Part shown: one piece after another, positions 24,575 to 37,666 of the stretch
Layout: the number at the start of each line of letters is the position of its first letter
How positions within the stretch are numbered: position 1 is the first letter of the stretch
Assembly: GCA_000827325.1 (NCBI GenBank)
Contig: KN832888.1
Location: forward strand, 286,069-350,068
DNA length: 64,000 nucleotides
Origin: Oidiodendron maius Zn
Lineage: Eukaryota; Ascomycota; Leotiomycetes; Myxotrichaceae
Reading direction: 5' to 3'
Notes under the pieces: generated by a model
What the model was told of the DNA's origin: nothing
The model's input: only the letters and a program-made list of their open reading frames with translations
Database searches by the model: none
Made by a program: the position numbers and the translations under genes

Positions 24575-27500
24575 ATGGGACCGAGAACGAGAGGGAAGCA
24601 AGAGTCTCAGCGAGAAGCAGATGAAGGGCAGTCAGCTACTGCCCATTTCCAGGAGGAAACGCCGTTTGCGCAATTTGCAAAAGAGAACTGGTTGAAGCTA
24701 TCCAAGAAAGGTTCCAAGATCAAGGTCAAGTCAGACCTTTTAAAAGCTGAAGTATGGGACGTTCTGGAGAAGGAGAACTTTGCATTCAAGTCACTCTTAG
24801 AGCTGGAGAACTTGCAGATCCTGGAAAAGTGAGTGCCATATATCCTTTGGTTCTCATTCGTACTTTGCTAATTGCCTAGATACCTGTGGCCAGGATACTC
24901 CGAAGACTCTTCCAATTTTCACGTCCTACTGATCGTTTTGATCGCGAATGTTAAAATACGGGAACACCTTTCAACATGGGGTACGAGCTCAGATAACCAA
25001 GTAATATGATACGCGCTGACTTTCAGTAGATATATTTACCGACAATCCGACAGAATTCTCTTCTCTCTTTCGCCGAATCCTCTCTATGACGCTGGATACT
25101 ACGCTATCTCTGACTGTCCGGACCCATCTCCTTTCATTTTTAATTAGTGCCTTTCAATCACTGGATACCGGAATAGTTAGAAGGGAGTGCGCCCCGTTAG
25201 TATCCATTTCGATATGGCACAACATTTCCAGCGAAAAGAAGCGAGATCAGAAGTTAGACCAGACTGTTCAATTGAGGAAGGCCTGGAGAGCAGCGACTAA
25301 GCGTTATGATGCGGCTGATGACTCAACTAAACCAAGACTCCGCTTTGAAAGGTCATGGCTTTTTACACTCGTACTAGGGTTTTTCAACCAGCTTTATGCC
25401 GAGGCGAATAAACAAGGTGCGCAGCCAGTAACAATTTTTAAGGTGCTGACTGACGATGAATAGAGAACATAAGATATTGTGAACGTTTCGTTGAGTTCCT
25501 GACGGACCTTCAAAGCCAACTACCAACAAGAAGATATGTCAACACACTTTTACAAGATCTACATACCTTGTCCGTCATTCGCATGTCTCCCGCTTTCAAT
25601 GACGAAGATAATGGGCTTTTACGAGACATTTATGCGCTGCTTAAGCATTACACCTACTTTTCAATCGACGATCATACTGGGATCCAACACAGCGCTAATG
25701 AGGCATATGACCAGCACTGTGCAACGCTGGCTAAACTGCAAAGAGTGTCGCTCAAGCACTTTAAAGAGAAGCTGACAATTTTGGCATTATCAAACTACGC
25801 ATCCATTGACAAACGATCTGAGCTTGAAGGTCACTTGGAAACGCTCTCAGACACCGAAGTCATTGAACTCTGCAACTTGCTTGATCTGCGCACATCATAC
25901 CCGGCTTCAACAAAGATTTCATGTGATCGTCAATTCCTAATCGAGGTATTACTGTCCACGCATGAAAAGCGAAAGACTTTCCAGGAAGCCGCTCGCGATC
26001 TTAGTATTCTCCCAACAGAGACTAGTCTTTTTGAGTCGGCGCTGTTAAGAAATGATAATTATGACGGGTCACAGCCGCTGGCTATTCCAAAATTAAATTT
26101 ACAATATCTTACAGTTGGTGACTTTTTGTGGAGGTCTTTCATTCTTCACCGTTGCGAGTCATTTTATGAGATTCGGAAGGATGTGGAAGACGCTATAAAG
26201 CGTCTACGACCAGTAGCTGGCCGCACAGGCCAGACGACATTTGATGGAATGTCCAAGATGGCGCTGCCGATCTCAAGTTTTTCGTAAGTTTATTATCTAT
26301 ATCCTTGATAAAGACGCTCCTAATGGTAGACAAGTATTTTGGAAACACTTCCGCCCCTCGTTGGAGGTGATAAGCCCGCTGCTGTCCGAGCTGAAATAGT
26401 CCTTGATACTAGTCGGCTGGCAGAGAATTTTAGGCGCGAATGGGATGCCCTCAGACCAGACGACGTGATATTTTTAATAGCTGTCCAAGGTAGTGATGAC
26501 ACGAGAATGATTACGAATGGCGGCACGGTTCCTCCTGATGCGCAAAAGCTAGGGTTGAGACACCTACGAGCAGCTGAGATTATCCAAGTTCTCGACGACA
26601 AGGGCCGTTCACTGAGGGAGCAAGCTGATTACACCAATAGCTATGGCCGCCCCAGGGGACGCAGACTGCAAGTGAAGCTTGATGCAGCCTTGTTCCGTGA
26701 TGATATGAACGAGGTTACCAAAGGGAAGCCTGATATTTACGAGAGTATGAATGTCGTTATCCGTAGAAGACCACGGGAGAACAACTTTAGACCGGTTCTG
26801 GAATCTATTCAGAGTTTGACACTCTCTGATGTTCCATTAGCAGCCTGGCTCCACGAAGTGTTCCTCGGCTACGGAGACCCGGCTGGAGCAACATATACTC
26901 ACCTTCCGAATAGAATTGAGCGAGTTGACTATCGGGATACTTTCTTGAGCTGGCAGCACCTGATTGAGAGCTTGCCAGGGAAGACAGTGGAACCGAGTGA
27001 TGACGCAAGTTCTAGCTTTGGACCTCCTTATGTATTGGAGTCGGTGGCTACGGCCGTCGAACCTTCTCCGGCCAAGACTTCAAAGAAGAGACGTCGTGAT
27101 GCCGAGCCCACACCCCAAGTCCAGCCTCAATCGATCTTGGTATCTACATACAAACCACCGAATGCAGGTCCATATCCAATGGATGCACCTAAAATCAATC
27201 AAGTACGGTTTACTCCTACCCAGATCGAGGCAATAATCTCTGGAACTCAACCTGGCCTTACTGTCATCGTCGGGCCTCCTGGGACCGGCAAGACCGATGT
27301 TGCAACGCAAATAATCAACAATATCTACCACGACTTTCCCAACCAACGAACCCTTCTCATCGCGCATAGTAATCAAGCTCTTAATCAGCTCTTCCAAAAG
27401 ATAGTGGCTTTAGACATTGATCACCGTCATCTCCTGCGTTTAGGCCATGGGGAGGAAGAGCTTGATACAGACGCTAGCTTTAGCAAACATGGGAGAGTGG

Positions 27501-29127
27501 AATCTTTCCTAGAGAATCGAGATGGCTATCTAGGAGAGGTTGATCGTCTCGCGGCTAATTTCAATGCTCCTGGTGCGCATGGCAGTTCTGCAGAAACTGC
27601 TGGTTATTTTAACTCCGTCTACGTCGAACCAGCTTGGAGAAAATTCGAAGAAATTTCCAAGTTGCCCGAAGCCACTGCCCAGACGATTGTTGAAGCGTTT
27701 CCTTTTCACCACTATTTCTCGAATGCTCCTCAACCTCTCTTTCCAACTGCCGCCGAGAAGGACACAGTTCTAGATATTGCAAATGGTTGTTACCAGCACG
27801 TCGCAAAGATCTTCACTGAACTGGCCGATATCAGACCTTTTGAGATATTAAGACGAGATCGAGATAAGGCAAATTACCTCCTCACCAACGAAGCTCGAAT
27901 CATTGCCATGACGTCTACACATGCGGCGATGAGAAGGCGGGAGATATCGTCATTGGGCTTCCACTACGATAATGTCATCATGGAGGAAGCTGCTCAGATC
28001 ACCGAGATTGAGAATTTCATCCCCCTTGCGCTACAGAATCCGAAGGATGGCGAGATGCCACTGCAGCGAGTGGTCCTTTGTGGTGATCACTTGCAAAATT
28101 CCCCCGTCATCCAAAACCTAGCCTTCCGGCAGTACGCCAATCTCGAGCAGTCTCTTTTCTCGCGTCTTGTCCGCCTTGGCGTTCCAACCATAGAGCTGGA
28201 TCAGCAAGGCCGTGCTCGCCCTTCAATTGCCACCCTTTACTCATGGCGCTATAAGAATCTAGGGAACCTGGACATCCTGTCAACTATGCACGAGTTTCAG
28301 ACTGCAAATGCTGGCTTCAAGTATGACTATCAGTTTATCCAAATTCCTGACTATAAGGGTAAAGGAGAGTCGGAGCCAACGCCCCATTTCATCCAGAATC
28401 TGGGAGAGGCTGAGTATGCTGTTGCCATTTACCAATATATGCGCCTCCTTGGCTATCCGGCATCGAAAATCACGATACTAGCTACATACGCGGGCCAACG
28501 GGCTCTTATCGGAGATGTACTCGCCCATCGATGCGCCAAGCACCCGCTATTTGGTCTGCCGAAGATTGTCTCGACGGTTGACAAATACCAGGGCGAGCAA
28601 AACGATTGTAGGTTCCATCTCCCCAGGCAGTGAAATGCAGCGTAACTAACATAATAGATGTAATCCTCTCACTGACTCGTACGTCCCGCGTCGGATACCT
28701 GCGCGATGTTCGACGCCTCACCGTCGCACTCTCTAGAGCCCGTCTAGGGCTGTATATTCTTGGCCGGCGCGAGGTTTTCGAATCTTGCTTCGAGCTGCGC
28801 CAGGCTTTCGACATTCTACTACACAGACCAGATAAGTTGATGCTTGTTACTGGGGAGCTGTGGCCCAGCGAGAGGATCTTGGCAGACGAGGGAGGCAAGG
28901 ACGTGCCTGGGCAAACAGCCATGGAGAGCGTAGAACACCTGGGGCAGTATGTATACGAGATGACAAAGTCTAAGATACAACAAATTAGAGCTGAAAGAGG
29001 GTTGGAGGAAGCCGAGATCGTGGCACCTGAGGAAGGAGTATCTACGGAGGTACTCGACGATATTGAGGAAGAAGATACCTTCCGGGAAGAGGTAGAAGAG
29101 GGATTTGAAGCAGAGGAAGAGGAGTGA
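24575..29127 (+). CDS. cwf11: Aquarius / Cwf11, intron-binding spliceosomal RNA helicase
   Basis: SF1 helicase of the intron-binding complex in the activated spliceosome, contacting the intron upstream of the branch site in the nucleus. Six exons (24575-24828, 24880-24980, 25027-25416, 25464-26283, 26335-28607, 28658-29127) give 1435 residues. N-terminal armadillo-like region (about 1-480), then beta-barrel and stalk parts, then the helicase: Q/Walker A GPPGTGKTD (about 834), THSNQALNQL-like AHSNQALNQLF, motif II EEAAQ (about 1071), GDHLQNSPV, QGRARPS, VDKYQGEQND and LSRARLG. The last of these is on the final exon. The third intron is 47 nt with a GCTGAC branch site; it avoids a frame stop and restores the conserved ENIRYCERFVEFL stretch. 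The acidic C-terminus is typical. In human Aquarius the motif after GDH reads HQLPPV; here it is LQNSPV. Confidence 0.95.
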
Positions 29128-31820
29128 ACAGAAGCATAGGAATAATCAACAGGACACGGCGCTAGTAGGATAGGTAGTGGGCATACCCTAAAAGAATATT
29201 GTGTTGATGCTCTGGACAATAGAGGACGGCTCTCTGGTATGCTCTTTATGAAGCGCGATGTTGAATGAAGCTACAAAAAGTCGAAAATGATCTACGGGCC
29301 ATACGAGATGCATCCGGGAAGACAGAATTGGCGAAGAGGGAGCTGTGCGGTATTCGATGACGCAGGAAAGCAATGGGACAGGGTGCTCCACGGATTCTGC
29401 ACATCCTTCCCTCCACATTGCATACCCTCTTTCTGCTCTCCTTTACAATCCTTCCGATCTCCTCGACGGCTCTATTAGGTGGGGTGGCTGGAGAAAATTT
29501 GGCACATGCATATGTCGCTAAAAGCGGCAGAAGTCCCTCTGCAAACAGACGCCCAGCGACGCACGCCGAAGACCGTCCGCGTTCGCATGTGCATGCAATG
29601 CAGTACTCGTATTTTCCCTCGCGACAAGAGAGTGAGGTCCTAGCAAACGCCAAGACGGGGTTCTCGCAAGCGAAGAAACAAAGACTACGCAAGACATTTG
29701 ATGAGCTGACGTCGATTCAGGGTTTCGAAACATTCAACAGTGGTCTTCCTTAAGGCTGATCGAGATGAGAAGGGGCCGGCTCGGAAAATTAGCTTGCCAA
29801 TCGCCACGACCGCTGTTAAAGTCTAGACCCACAGGGGTATAGCCAGGAACATAGGGTAAGGATATATATTAAAGCCCATGACTAGCGGAGGGCAGCAGAG
29901 CTGGCGTGACGATGGCCGTCTTTGAGTCGGATGAGGAGAAAGATGCGAATGCATATTCTCGGGGTATGGCCGAGCATAGAGAGCCGGCTTTGCATCATCC
30001 TAGGGAATGGCCCTACTGCTCAAGACATGAGCGCCACTGCTGGGCGGCGACTGAAGGGGTAGCGCGCGCGTGAAGGGACGCAGCACGAGACACCTAGGGC
30101 CGATAGACAAACCTGGATGTCGGCGGGTTGGTTGGCTGAGAGTCGTCGAGGCCGAGTTCAACGGACATTCAAGCTGTGTGGCTGGTGTGGCACCTCTTCG
30201 ATGCTGCTCGTACTCTCGCGTGCTGGTAAGACGGATTTCGAGCCAGGGGGGCACAGCGGACAGCAGCCGACAAGATGATCCCAGGGCGCCCCTCAATCTT
30301 ACGGATAATTAGGTCTGTCTAGCCTCCATGGATTGATCCTCCTGTGGTGTGCTGCTACAGCACAGTGCCTACGCTTGGGCAGTAAGCACGATAATTCCAT
30401 TCATCGCATAAACTCCACAACAACGTGCATTCGGGCGCGTTTGAGCCTTTGCGGATCCCCATCTCGATTTGACATGTGGGCGGCAAAGGATTCTTTGCCG
30501 GGGAAGACGAGACGAGACAAGACCAAAAGAAGAAGGTGGAGATATCCCGTCGCGACAGTTGCGCATCGAGACGTCTGGCAGTGACGGAGCTACGATGTAC
30601 TGCTGCCAGACGTTGCCATGTCGTTGGTGGCTGGCTCAGACTGTCCAAATCGGGGAGGACATAGACGACGCGGAAGAAGCTCCCATGGCTTGGGGCTAGC
30701 TCGGTACAGGAGGTGCCGTCGCCGTATGTATACTGCTCCTGGATAAGTGTGACGTTGTGGAATGGCAGCGAGCAAGAGGGAGCTGCTGCCGGCCTGCCAT
30801 TCTAGATCTGTAGTCGGATCTCATGAGCCAGCGACGAGTTTCATGTGTACCTGCATTGCCATTCTGGATCGATCTTATTGTATTACTACTATTGCGTCTT
30901 CACCTACACTACCAGAGGCTTCTGCAAGCATGCTATTGCCCATGGGTATTTGGCAGTTCTGCTGCGTCGTATGGAGGCAATGCACCACTTCCATGGGGGC
31001 CACAAAATAAAGGGGAAAATGGTATCCTTAAAAACGGTTACCGACAGCCGGCCCCCCCAGCACCCCTCCACCTCCCTTACGAGCGAGTCCACCTTAGAAG
31101 GCAGAAGAGCCGTCTCGATGTTCCGTGCACAGCAAGCTCGTGTGGAAGTCAAAATCAGCCTCTTCTGCGATTTGTGACACTGCCCGTCCCCAACCTGTCT
31201 CAGCCTTATGGGGAGATCGCTGGCCATGGTGCCGCAGGCTTCTAACACGGAAGGACGACAGCGAAATCGTGTGCACTCTCTGCGGCATTTTTTTCATCGG
31301 GCAGGACCGGTTTGATCTAACGAGATGGCAATGGCGGAGAGAAGCGCGCAAATCGCAAATCTCCTGCCGCTGGCTGCCACACTCGAGGCACAGAACGACT
31401 GTACTCGCACGGAGGGCAAAATTCCAAGACACTGATCCTTGTCCGGCATCGCACCGTGTCGTATAACAGCAGTACTAAGAGGGCCAGCCGCAAGAAACCA
31501 TGATGGCCCTTCCGCACATCCCCAGGGTCCCAAGGCGGTAGTAGATCCACACTGGGCCCGGAATCAATATAGAATGCCGACTGCTCCGCGTGCTCGTATC
31601 GCGTCGAGCAAGCTGTCCTCGGCAGTAGAGAGCCAACGGGGCGGGCGGGGCGACTCGTCCTCTGGTCGTGTACCTACATGCCCCAGTGAGGACGGTATGC
31701 GGTGGTCGTAAGTACCTGGTGTTGTACTGTACCAGTCGCAAACAGTCGCCTGCTGCAGCTTTGAACGGGGGTCCCGCCCCGCCGGACCGGCGCTGGGAAA
31801 ATGAGGCCATGACGATTCGA

Positions 31821-31847
31821 GGCCAGCAGGCCAGCAGGCCAGCAGGC
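31821..31847. repeat. GGCCAGCA tandem repeat
   Basis: Three perfect 8-bp units followed by a partial fourth, in the GC-rich non-coding region. Confidence 0.85.
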
Positions 31848-31930
31848 GACGAAAGAAGCCGTGGCAGCGCGATAAGGGTAGGCACCGAAGGGGAAATGCC
31901 TCTTCGGTGCTGCCTTGGTGCTTCCACGAC

Positions 31931-31996
31931 CCTTTCCTTCCTCTCCCTCACTCCCTCTCCCTCACTCCCTCTCTCTCTCTCCCTCCCCTTTCTTCC
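31931..31996. repeat. Pyrimidine (CT/CCCT) tract
   Basis: A run of almost pure C and T, including a doubled CCCTCACTCCCTCT unit and a CT dinucleotide run. This kind of tract is frequent in filamentous-fungal promoters and leaders near transcription starts. Confidence 0.8.
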
Positions 31997-32466
31997 GTGC
32001 GACGAGGAGGACGAGGTCCGGAGGGCGATCGTGCCTCCGGGGGACAACAGCGTAGCACCACCGGAGTGCAGAGGCCGTGAGCAGTCGCGCGTGAGACCTG
32101 CCAAACGCAGTTGCAGCACGCACAAGGCGTCGTACCTAGGCAGGTCGCCAGAGGTACGTACCGCTCCGTTCGGCACCGGCCAGCAGGTCAGGACCCGGGC
32201 TTCTGTGCCTCCCAGCACCGTTCATTACAGTAGCAGCGTGCCTTCGTAGCTCCTGGCTGCGTCGCAAGGGCGGAGGGATGGCTGGGCCAAAGAGTCCGTG
32301 GCATTGGACGCCCGAGGCATTCTAGAGATGCGCGGTCGTCGCCCCAACGGTTGCGGATGCGCACTGGCATCGCTGGGAGTCGCGCGGTGGCTGCTCTGTG
32401 TCGGTGCTTTTCGCGTCCATTTTGTGTGGTGGATGGACAATTCTCCCGTTCGGAGCCGATGCATCA

Positions 32467-32502
32467 CTACCACCACCACCACCTCCTCCTCCACCACCAC
32501 TC
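32467..32502. repeat. CAC/CTC trinucleotide run
   Basis: Consecutive CAC then CTC then CAC triplets. It yields poly-His or poly-Pro in open frames that I do not regard as genes. Confidence 0.8.
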
Positions 32503-34926
32503 ATGACGAGCAGTGGCAGCATTTCTGCTTCGAGGCCAACGGTCGGCGCATCTCCTACCTCGGCAGCAACACCAGAGACAACACCACAAATCACACAGCT
32601 CCGCAACAACAGTAGCAACTGTAGTAACAGTAACAGAAACAGCAACGGCGACAGAAGCAGCAGCCCCAGACGTCAGGAAAGACCAACGCCGACGCGTGCC
32701 TCGCCATGGCATGGCCCCCCTCCCTTGCTGGGCGCCCGTCGCCGGCATTAATGATTAACCCGCTCGGCGCCAGCTCGCCCTTCCTTCTCGGCGGGCATCC
32801 TGGGCATCCTGAAACGGCAGGCTGGCTTCTCTGGCTGCCAACCTTACCCGCAACCCCCGCCACTGTCCAGCAGACAGTCAGCACGGAAAGGCCAATCTCA
32901 GCGCGCCCTCTTCCTGCCCGCCATCGCTGCAGGTTCCACCGTCTGGCCCAGTCTAGGAAGAAGAGCGAGGGGGTGCGACTGGGATACGGTGCAGGATACA
33001 GGAAGGGTCAGGGCAGGACAGGCTGCGGCCAGTCCTGTTGAGCTGCACTGCAGGGCGCGCGGTAGCAACAGGAGCAGCATCGGCATACTCCACGACAAGA
33101 CATTGCTCCCTCACCATTTTCACGAGCTGCCGAGTGGCCTCCGTCGCCGTGTCGAGGGGAGTTCCGGGTCCACACCCGGCACCGCAAAGGGACCAACCTC
33201 GAGTGGGATGGCCAGGGGAGGGGGAGGGAAGTCCGCTGCTGCAAAACATGCTGGGAAAGTCTGCGTACAGGTCGACCCTTCCTGGGGTCGAAAGTGCCAC
33301 AAAGCCTCCATCCACCACCCCTCGGCCGAGCCTGTCAAGTTCAGGGCCCTCACGTTGTGTAATCGTTGCTCGCATCGCTGCTTGGGGGGTCCCATATTTC
33401 ATTGGGTTATCGGTTTCAAGGCCCAGTCATGGCAAGGTCATGCGTTAGCCCGCAAAATCATCATCCTGCGGCGGAGCGGCCCAGCTTCTATCTCTCCGCG
33501 TTGCTCCCGTTGCACCTGTTCTGCGTCCTTCATCAGGCATAGCAAGCAGGTCGAGCCGCCTCACCTTGTCCCTCTGGCTCCATTACGGAGGATGATTGCT
33601 GCTCCATCTGAGTATCGGATGATTGCGCCGGCATCAAATCCCTCAACCCCAGTCACTCCTTTCTGCAAAGTTCTTGATATAGTAGTATCCAGCCAGCTGC
33701 ACCCTCATGGCCATTTGCATGTCCACACAGTACTTGCCAGGGCCTTCCCACTACAACTCTCGTCGTTGAAAGCTGGCAGCTCCTAAGGCAGCCCTCAATC
33801 TGCCCTGTGGCTAAAACCTCCTTTCATATCGGATCCTGTCCGGCCGTGAGACCTTCTTCTTGCTGCTCTCATCTACCTCCATTTGACCGTGTGCTCATCG
33901 CTCCTCACCGGAAGTCTCACAGGACGAATCCTGGAGACAACTCGCATCCGTGCATGCCCTGTCCTCTCCTCCTCAACATCCAGAAGTCTCCGGTGTCGTT
34001 GGAGTATTGCCACGTCCTAATTGACCTGCCTAGGATCCTGTCCTGCACTTTCCCTGTCTGAAAGGGCCTGGCGGCTATATAGCGCCTTCGGATCCTTTGG
34101 ACCTTGTTATGGCAATCATACCCCCAGCTTCGGGTCAAAAGCTTTCAATCTTGCAGGGCAACTCCCGAGACTCGTTGATCCAGCAAAGAATTCAATACAG
34201 TATCCCGCCAACAACTACTTAGCACGTCAGGTTGCCTCAAAAGAGGACGCAGCTCGTCATAACCCAGCATCCAATTTACCCATCCTGTTGGCGCGGTGGA
34301 AGATTAGCACGACGGGTCACGTAGCAGGTTATCCTTGGTATAGATTACCTGGTTGTATTCCTGAGGCTGGACCTGCCACCTTGGACGTCTCGTCGTCCTT
34401 TACCACGGTATATATGTTTTGCAACACCTACCGACCTCTGAAGTCTCTCAACCTGGCCCTCACGAAGACTGGAGATCTGGGAACGACCTATTTGAATATT
34501 GATTGGGAACGTTCGGACATCCCTCGCCTTCATACAAAAGGATAAGGATTTGCCACAGCATCCACCTTACGCATCTACCGACCGCCCAAATACTTTCTGC
34601 ATTTCGACAAGCGAAATCCCCTCTTGATAGGCTGTCTGACTTTCCTAAGTCAATATTCGGCACTTGTTCTTCCCACCCAAGGCTCTTTCGCCCAACCAAC
34701 ACCTTCAAACCTGTTTCCGAGGTCCCCTCTGTCTCATCCGCAGCTCTCATTTGGACCGCTAAGCCTGCTCAGTCGGATAAGAAAGGCACTCCCGAGCTTA
34801 CAATCATTCTTGGACTAGAAGCAAATACTCCTCTCAATGCTTGTCACACGGCAATGTGAGATAGGACGGAACACCTGGTCTTCTAGCAAGCTCGAGGCCA
34901 TTTATAAGGACGTCGCGTCTCCACGC

Positions 34927-37049
34927 ATGTCGAACTTTGAGGCACTGTCCACGCAGCCGGACTGGCGAGAACAGTACTCTCCATTTCCTCTGTCTGGAGA
35001 GAATGCAATACTCCAGCCACAATTTGAGCAGCCATCAAGCTCAGATGGACCAGACGACGATCAAAATCGCCATCAAGGTGCAGCGCGATCCCATCTAGAG
35101 CCTCAGCGCAGTCTTGATACAATACAGCCGGATCGCCAGCCATCTGTGCTCACTGAACAGCTGGAGGTCGCGCCATCCGACTCTGATAACCAGATAAATT
35201 CATCAATACGCGATGGGTCTTTGGTCTCAACAGAGTCAAGGTCACTCTCTTTGGGGTCGCTTGGCACAACGCAACTCAACTCAGCTTTGAGCGCACCACC
35301 CCAACAAGCAATATTAGCCAATGATGAAGGAGTGGGCGGCCATTTAGACCTGAAGGATGAGGACGATGAGCTGGATGATGATGAAATGCTAGATGCAGAA
35401 GACGGCACAGCTGCCCCACAAACAGCTGCAGAGCGTCGAGCAGAGCGCAGGAAGATGAAGCGTTTCCGGTATAATCTCCTTAGAAACTAATGCCTTGTGC
35501 CCAATGTATACTAACCTCTATCTAGACTTACACATCAACAGACCAGATTTCTAATGAGCGAGTTCGCAAAACAGGCTCATCCCGATGCTGCACATCGAGA
35601 GCGTCTCTCGCAAGAAATCCCAGGACTCAGTCCTAGGCAAGTGCAAGTGTGGTTCCAAAACAGGTGAGCCAGACTATTCAAAGGTTGGGGCGGATTATTG
35701 ATCAGATCTAGACGCGCGAAAATCAAACGTCTTACGGCAGACGATCGTGATCGTATGATGAAAATGAGGGCTGTGCCGGACGATTTCGATAATGTCCAGG
35801 CGCTGCATTCGCCGTACGGAGCCGTCCAGGGCATAGGTACACCTATGCAGTCACCTGTGGATTTCGCTCCTCAGTTTACAGATCATCTGATACGTCCTTT
35901 GATGGTGGATACTATGCGAAGAACGGAGAATGAAGACCACCTTTCACCGACTGGTCTCAGTCTTGCTTTTGGGCAAGTTGGATTCCACCCGGGCGGGGCT
36001 ATGAGCAGTCCAGACACGCTATCTCCTCTATCATTGAATTCAGCCGATCGATACTACTCAAGTCATCTCTCCAGCCCCCTAAGCGCAGGGTCGCGGAGCA
36101 CGAGTCTATTCGATCGACACAATAGCTTCTCGGGGATTTCTCATGTCGGACAACAGAGCCGGCAACTGCAGCCCTTGCAGCTTCGAGAGACCATGTCTAG
36201 GTCCAGATCAGACTCCCTCCAGTCTCCATTGAGGTCAAGCATGTCATGGAAAGGAGAGACCCTCGACTACAATAATTATCAAATGGGGCAACATAGCCCT
36301 CAATTAAGCGGACGGCAGCAGTCCGTGTATCGGCCTGATCAAAGTAGCGGTAGCAGCACTACTACTATGAACCAGTTTGACGGAAATACATACTCAGGTA
36401 GGGCAAAGCTCAAGGCAGCCCACTAGTGTTATATGCGGGATTAACTGTTCGAACAGGTTCAGGTATTCAGGATTCGGTGTCTGTGACACCCTCAACGCCT
36501 CATAATCCATCCACCTCCACCCAGCCATCTCCACCATCTGCTATGTCTAGGCTCAGAGCGGCGTCGTCGGCCTTCCCACCAGGCCTAAACCTTAGGAATC
36601 AGTACCGTGCACTCCCGCCACAAAATAGCACTCCTGCACCTGCAGCACCACGAAGCCAGAGCTTTTCAAGTCCTTTTACGACCGGCTACTCAAGCGCGCC
36701 ATTAACCGCACCTGTTGACTTCTCTCTGCCGCGCACTCCAGCGGAGAGTGGCCAAGCACGTAGAGATTTCAGCATTCCACAGCTCAGCGCCCCGATGGCG
36801 CCACCACAGGACTTTCAAAGCGCTTACAGTTCCACCATTAGCTCGTCTAGGACGCAACAAAATGACAGAGACTTTGGGAGCCAGCGACCCGGCACTGGAA
36901 ATCTAGGAAACTTTGGTCAGATACAAAACGAGTCGCAAAAATTACCAACGTCAAATCATGAAGACCCATACCTCAGACCGAGTGAACACAACTCTGGGCA
37001 GACACGAAAAAGGAGCTTCACGATGCCGGGGACATTTGGGACCACCTAA
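34927..37049 (+). CDS. Homeodomain transcription factor
   Basis: Nuclear DNA-binding regulator. Four exons (34927-35468, 35526-35663, 35712-36397, 36457-37049) give 652 residues. The N-terminus is disordered with an acidic run (KDEDDELDDDEMLDAED). The homeodomain begins with KRFRLTHQQTRFLMSEFAKQ and ends with the recognition helix SPRQVQVWFQNRRAKIKRL; two of the three introns interrupt it, one near its start and one between the two Arg codons of FQNRR. The long C-terminal part is rich in Ser, Pro and Gln, as in fungal homeobox regulators of conidiation and development. I cannot say which of the several Aspergillus hbx genes this is. The start could also be the in-frame ATG at 34837, adding 30 residues. 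The 5.8 kb gene-free upstream region fits a developmentally regulated gene, but that is inference. Confidence 0.9.
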
Positions 37050-37666
37050 GTATACCCAGCTGGCCGAAACTATTCCAAAGGACATCTGATAGGATTTATA
37101 TCAGGGTTCGACACAATGTATTACGAACTTATTTCTGTCGGGATTTGTTTAATCGGGGAAACACAATGCGTCAAACGGATCACTGCAGAACCATGTCAGA
37201 TTCAACGGCCGGCGTTGCGATTTCTCTCTTGTATATGCCTTCTCATATAAAAATGTTTATCCATTCATACAGCTTTGTTACTATTTAAGTACTTGTACCT
37301 GACTCCCACAGGTTCGGGATATGGTCGGAACAGAAAGAAGGAATCCCACTGGGTTGCAAATAGCGAGGGCGAACGCAAAAGCTCCCGCTCTCTGAAAACT
37401 ACAGCACTTCGCTTACTTTATGAATGAGTGCAGCACAAAAAAAAACTTCGATTGCAAGCCGAGATATGCTGCTTTCAGCTCGAGCTGGCTCGGCAGCTAG
37501 CTTGTAGATATGTGATTTATCAGACCTTGGGGCAATTAGGCAAATTTAAGATGGGTGTTAAATGCAGTCGATGCTAAGAAGGGTGGTGACGGCTAGAAAA
37601 CATGTACATGAACCTGAGAGTTGGACATGACATGACTACATCTCTATATTGGAACAGCGTACGTGC
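37050..37666. other. Intergenic, convergent 3' regions
   Basis: These 617 bases lie between the stops of the homeodomain gene (+) and the dehydrogenase gene (-). It is AT-rich with an A-run near 37437-37445 and should hold two facing 3' UTRs. No coding signal. Confidence 0.55.

Larger units (their letters stand above)
29128..34926. other. 5.8 kb gene-poor, GC-rich region upstream of the homeodomain gene
   Basis: No supportable gene. From about 30000 to 34000 the DNA is GC-rich, so many medium-length frames are open on both strands at once, but none resembles a known family and none shows consistent codon bias or plausible introns. The stretch holds several low-complexity tracts: a GGCCAGCA triplicate (31821-31847), a CT/CCCTCT tract (31931-31996) and CAC/CTC runs (32467-32500). 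A very long promoter or leader for the homeodomain gene, or non-coding transcription, are possible readings. Confidence 0.5.

Noticed and set aside
25434-25463. A 21-nt intron or frameshift near the end of Aquarius exon 3
   Set aside because: A normal 47-nt intron (25417-25463) with a GCTGAC branch site explains the in-frame stop and restores the conserved ENIRYCERF segment.
29373-29753. 126-codon frame downstream of Aquarius
   Set aside because: It contains a hydrophobic stretch but no recognisable domain, and overlaps an equally long frame on the other strand; likely part of a 3' region.
30000-33800. Many 80-265 codon frames on both strands in the GC-rich desert
   Set aside because: GC-rich DNA has few stops; frames overlap on both strands, lack introns and domains, and read through low-complexity repeats.
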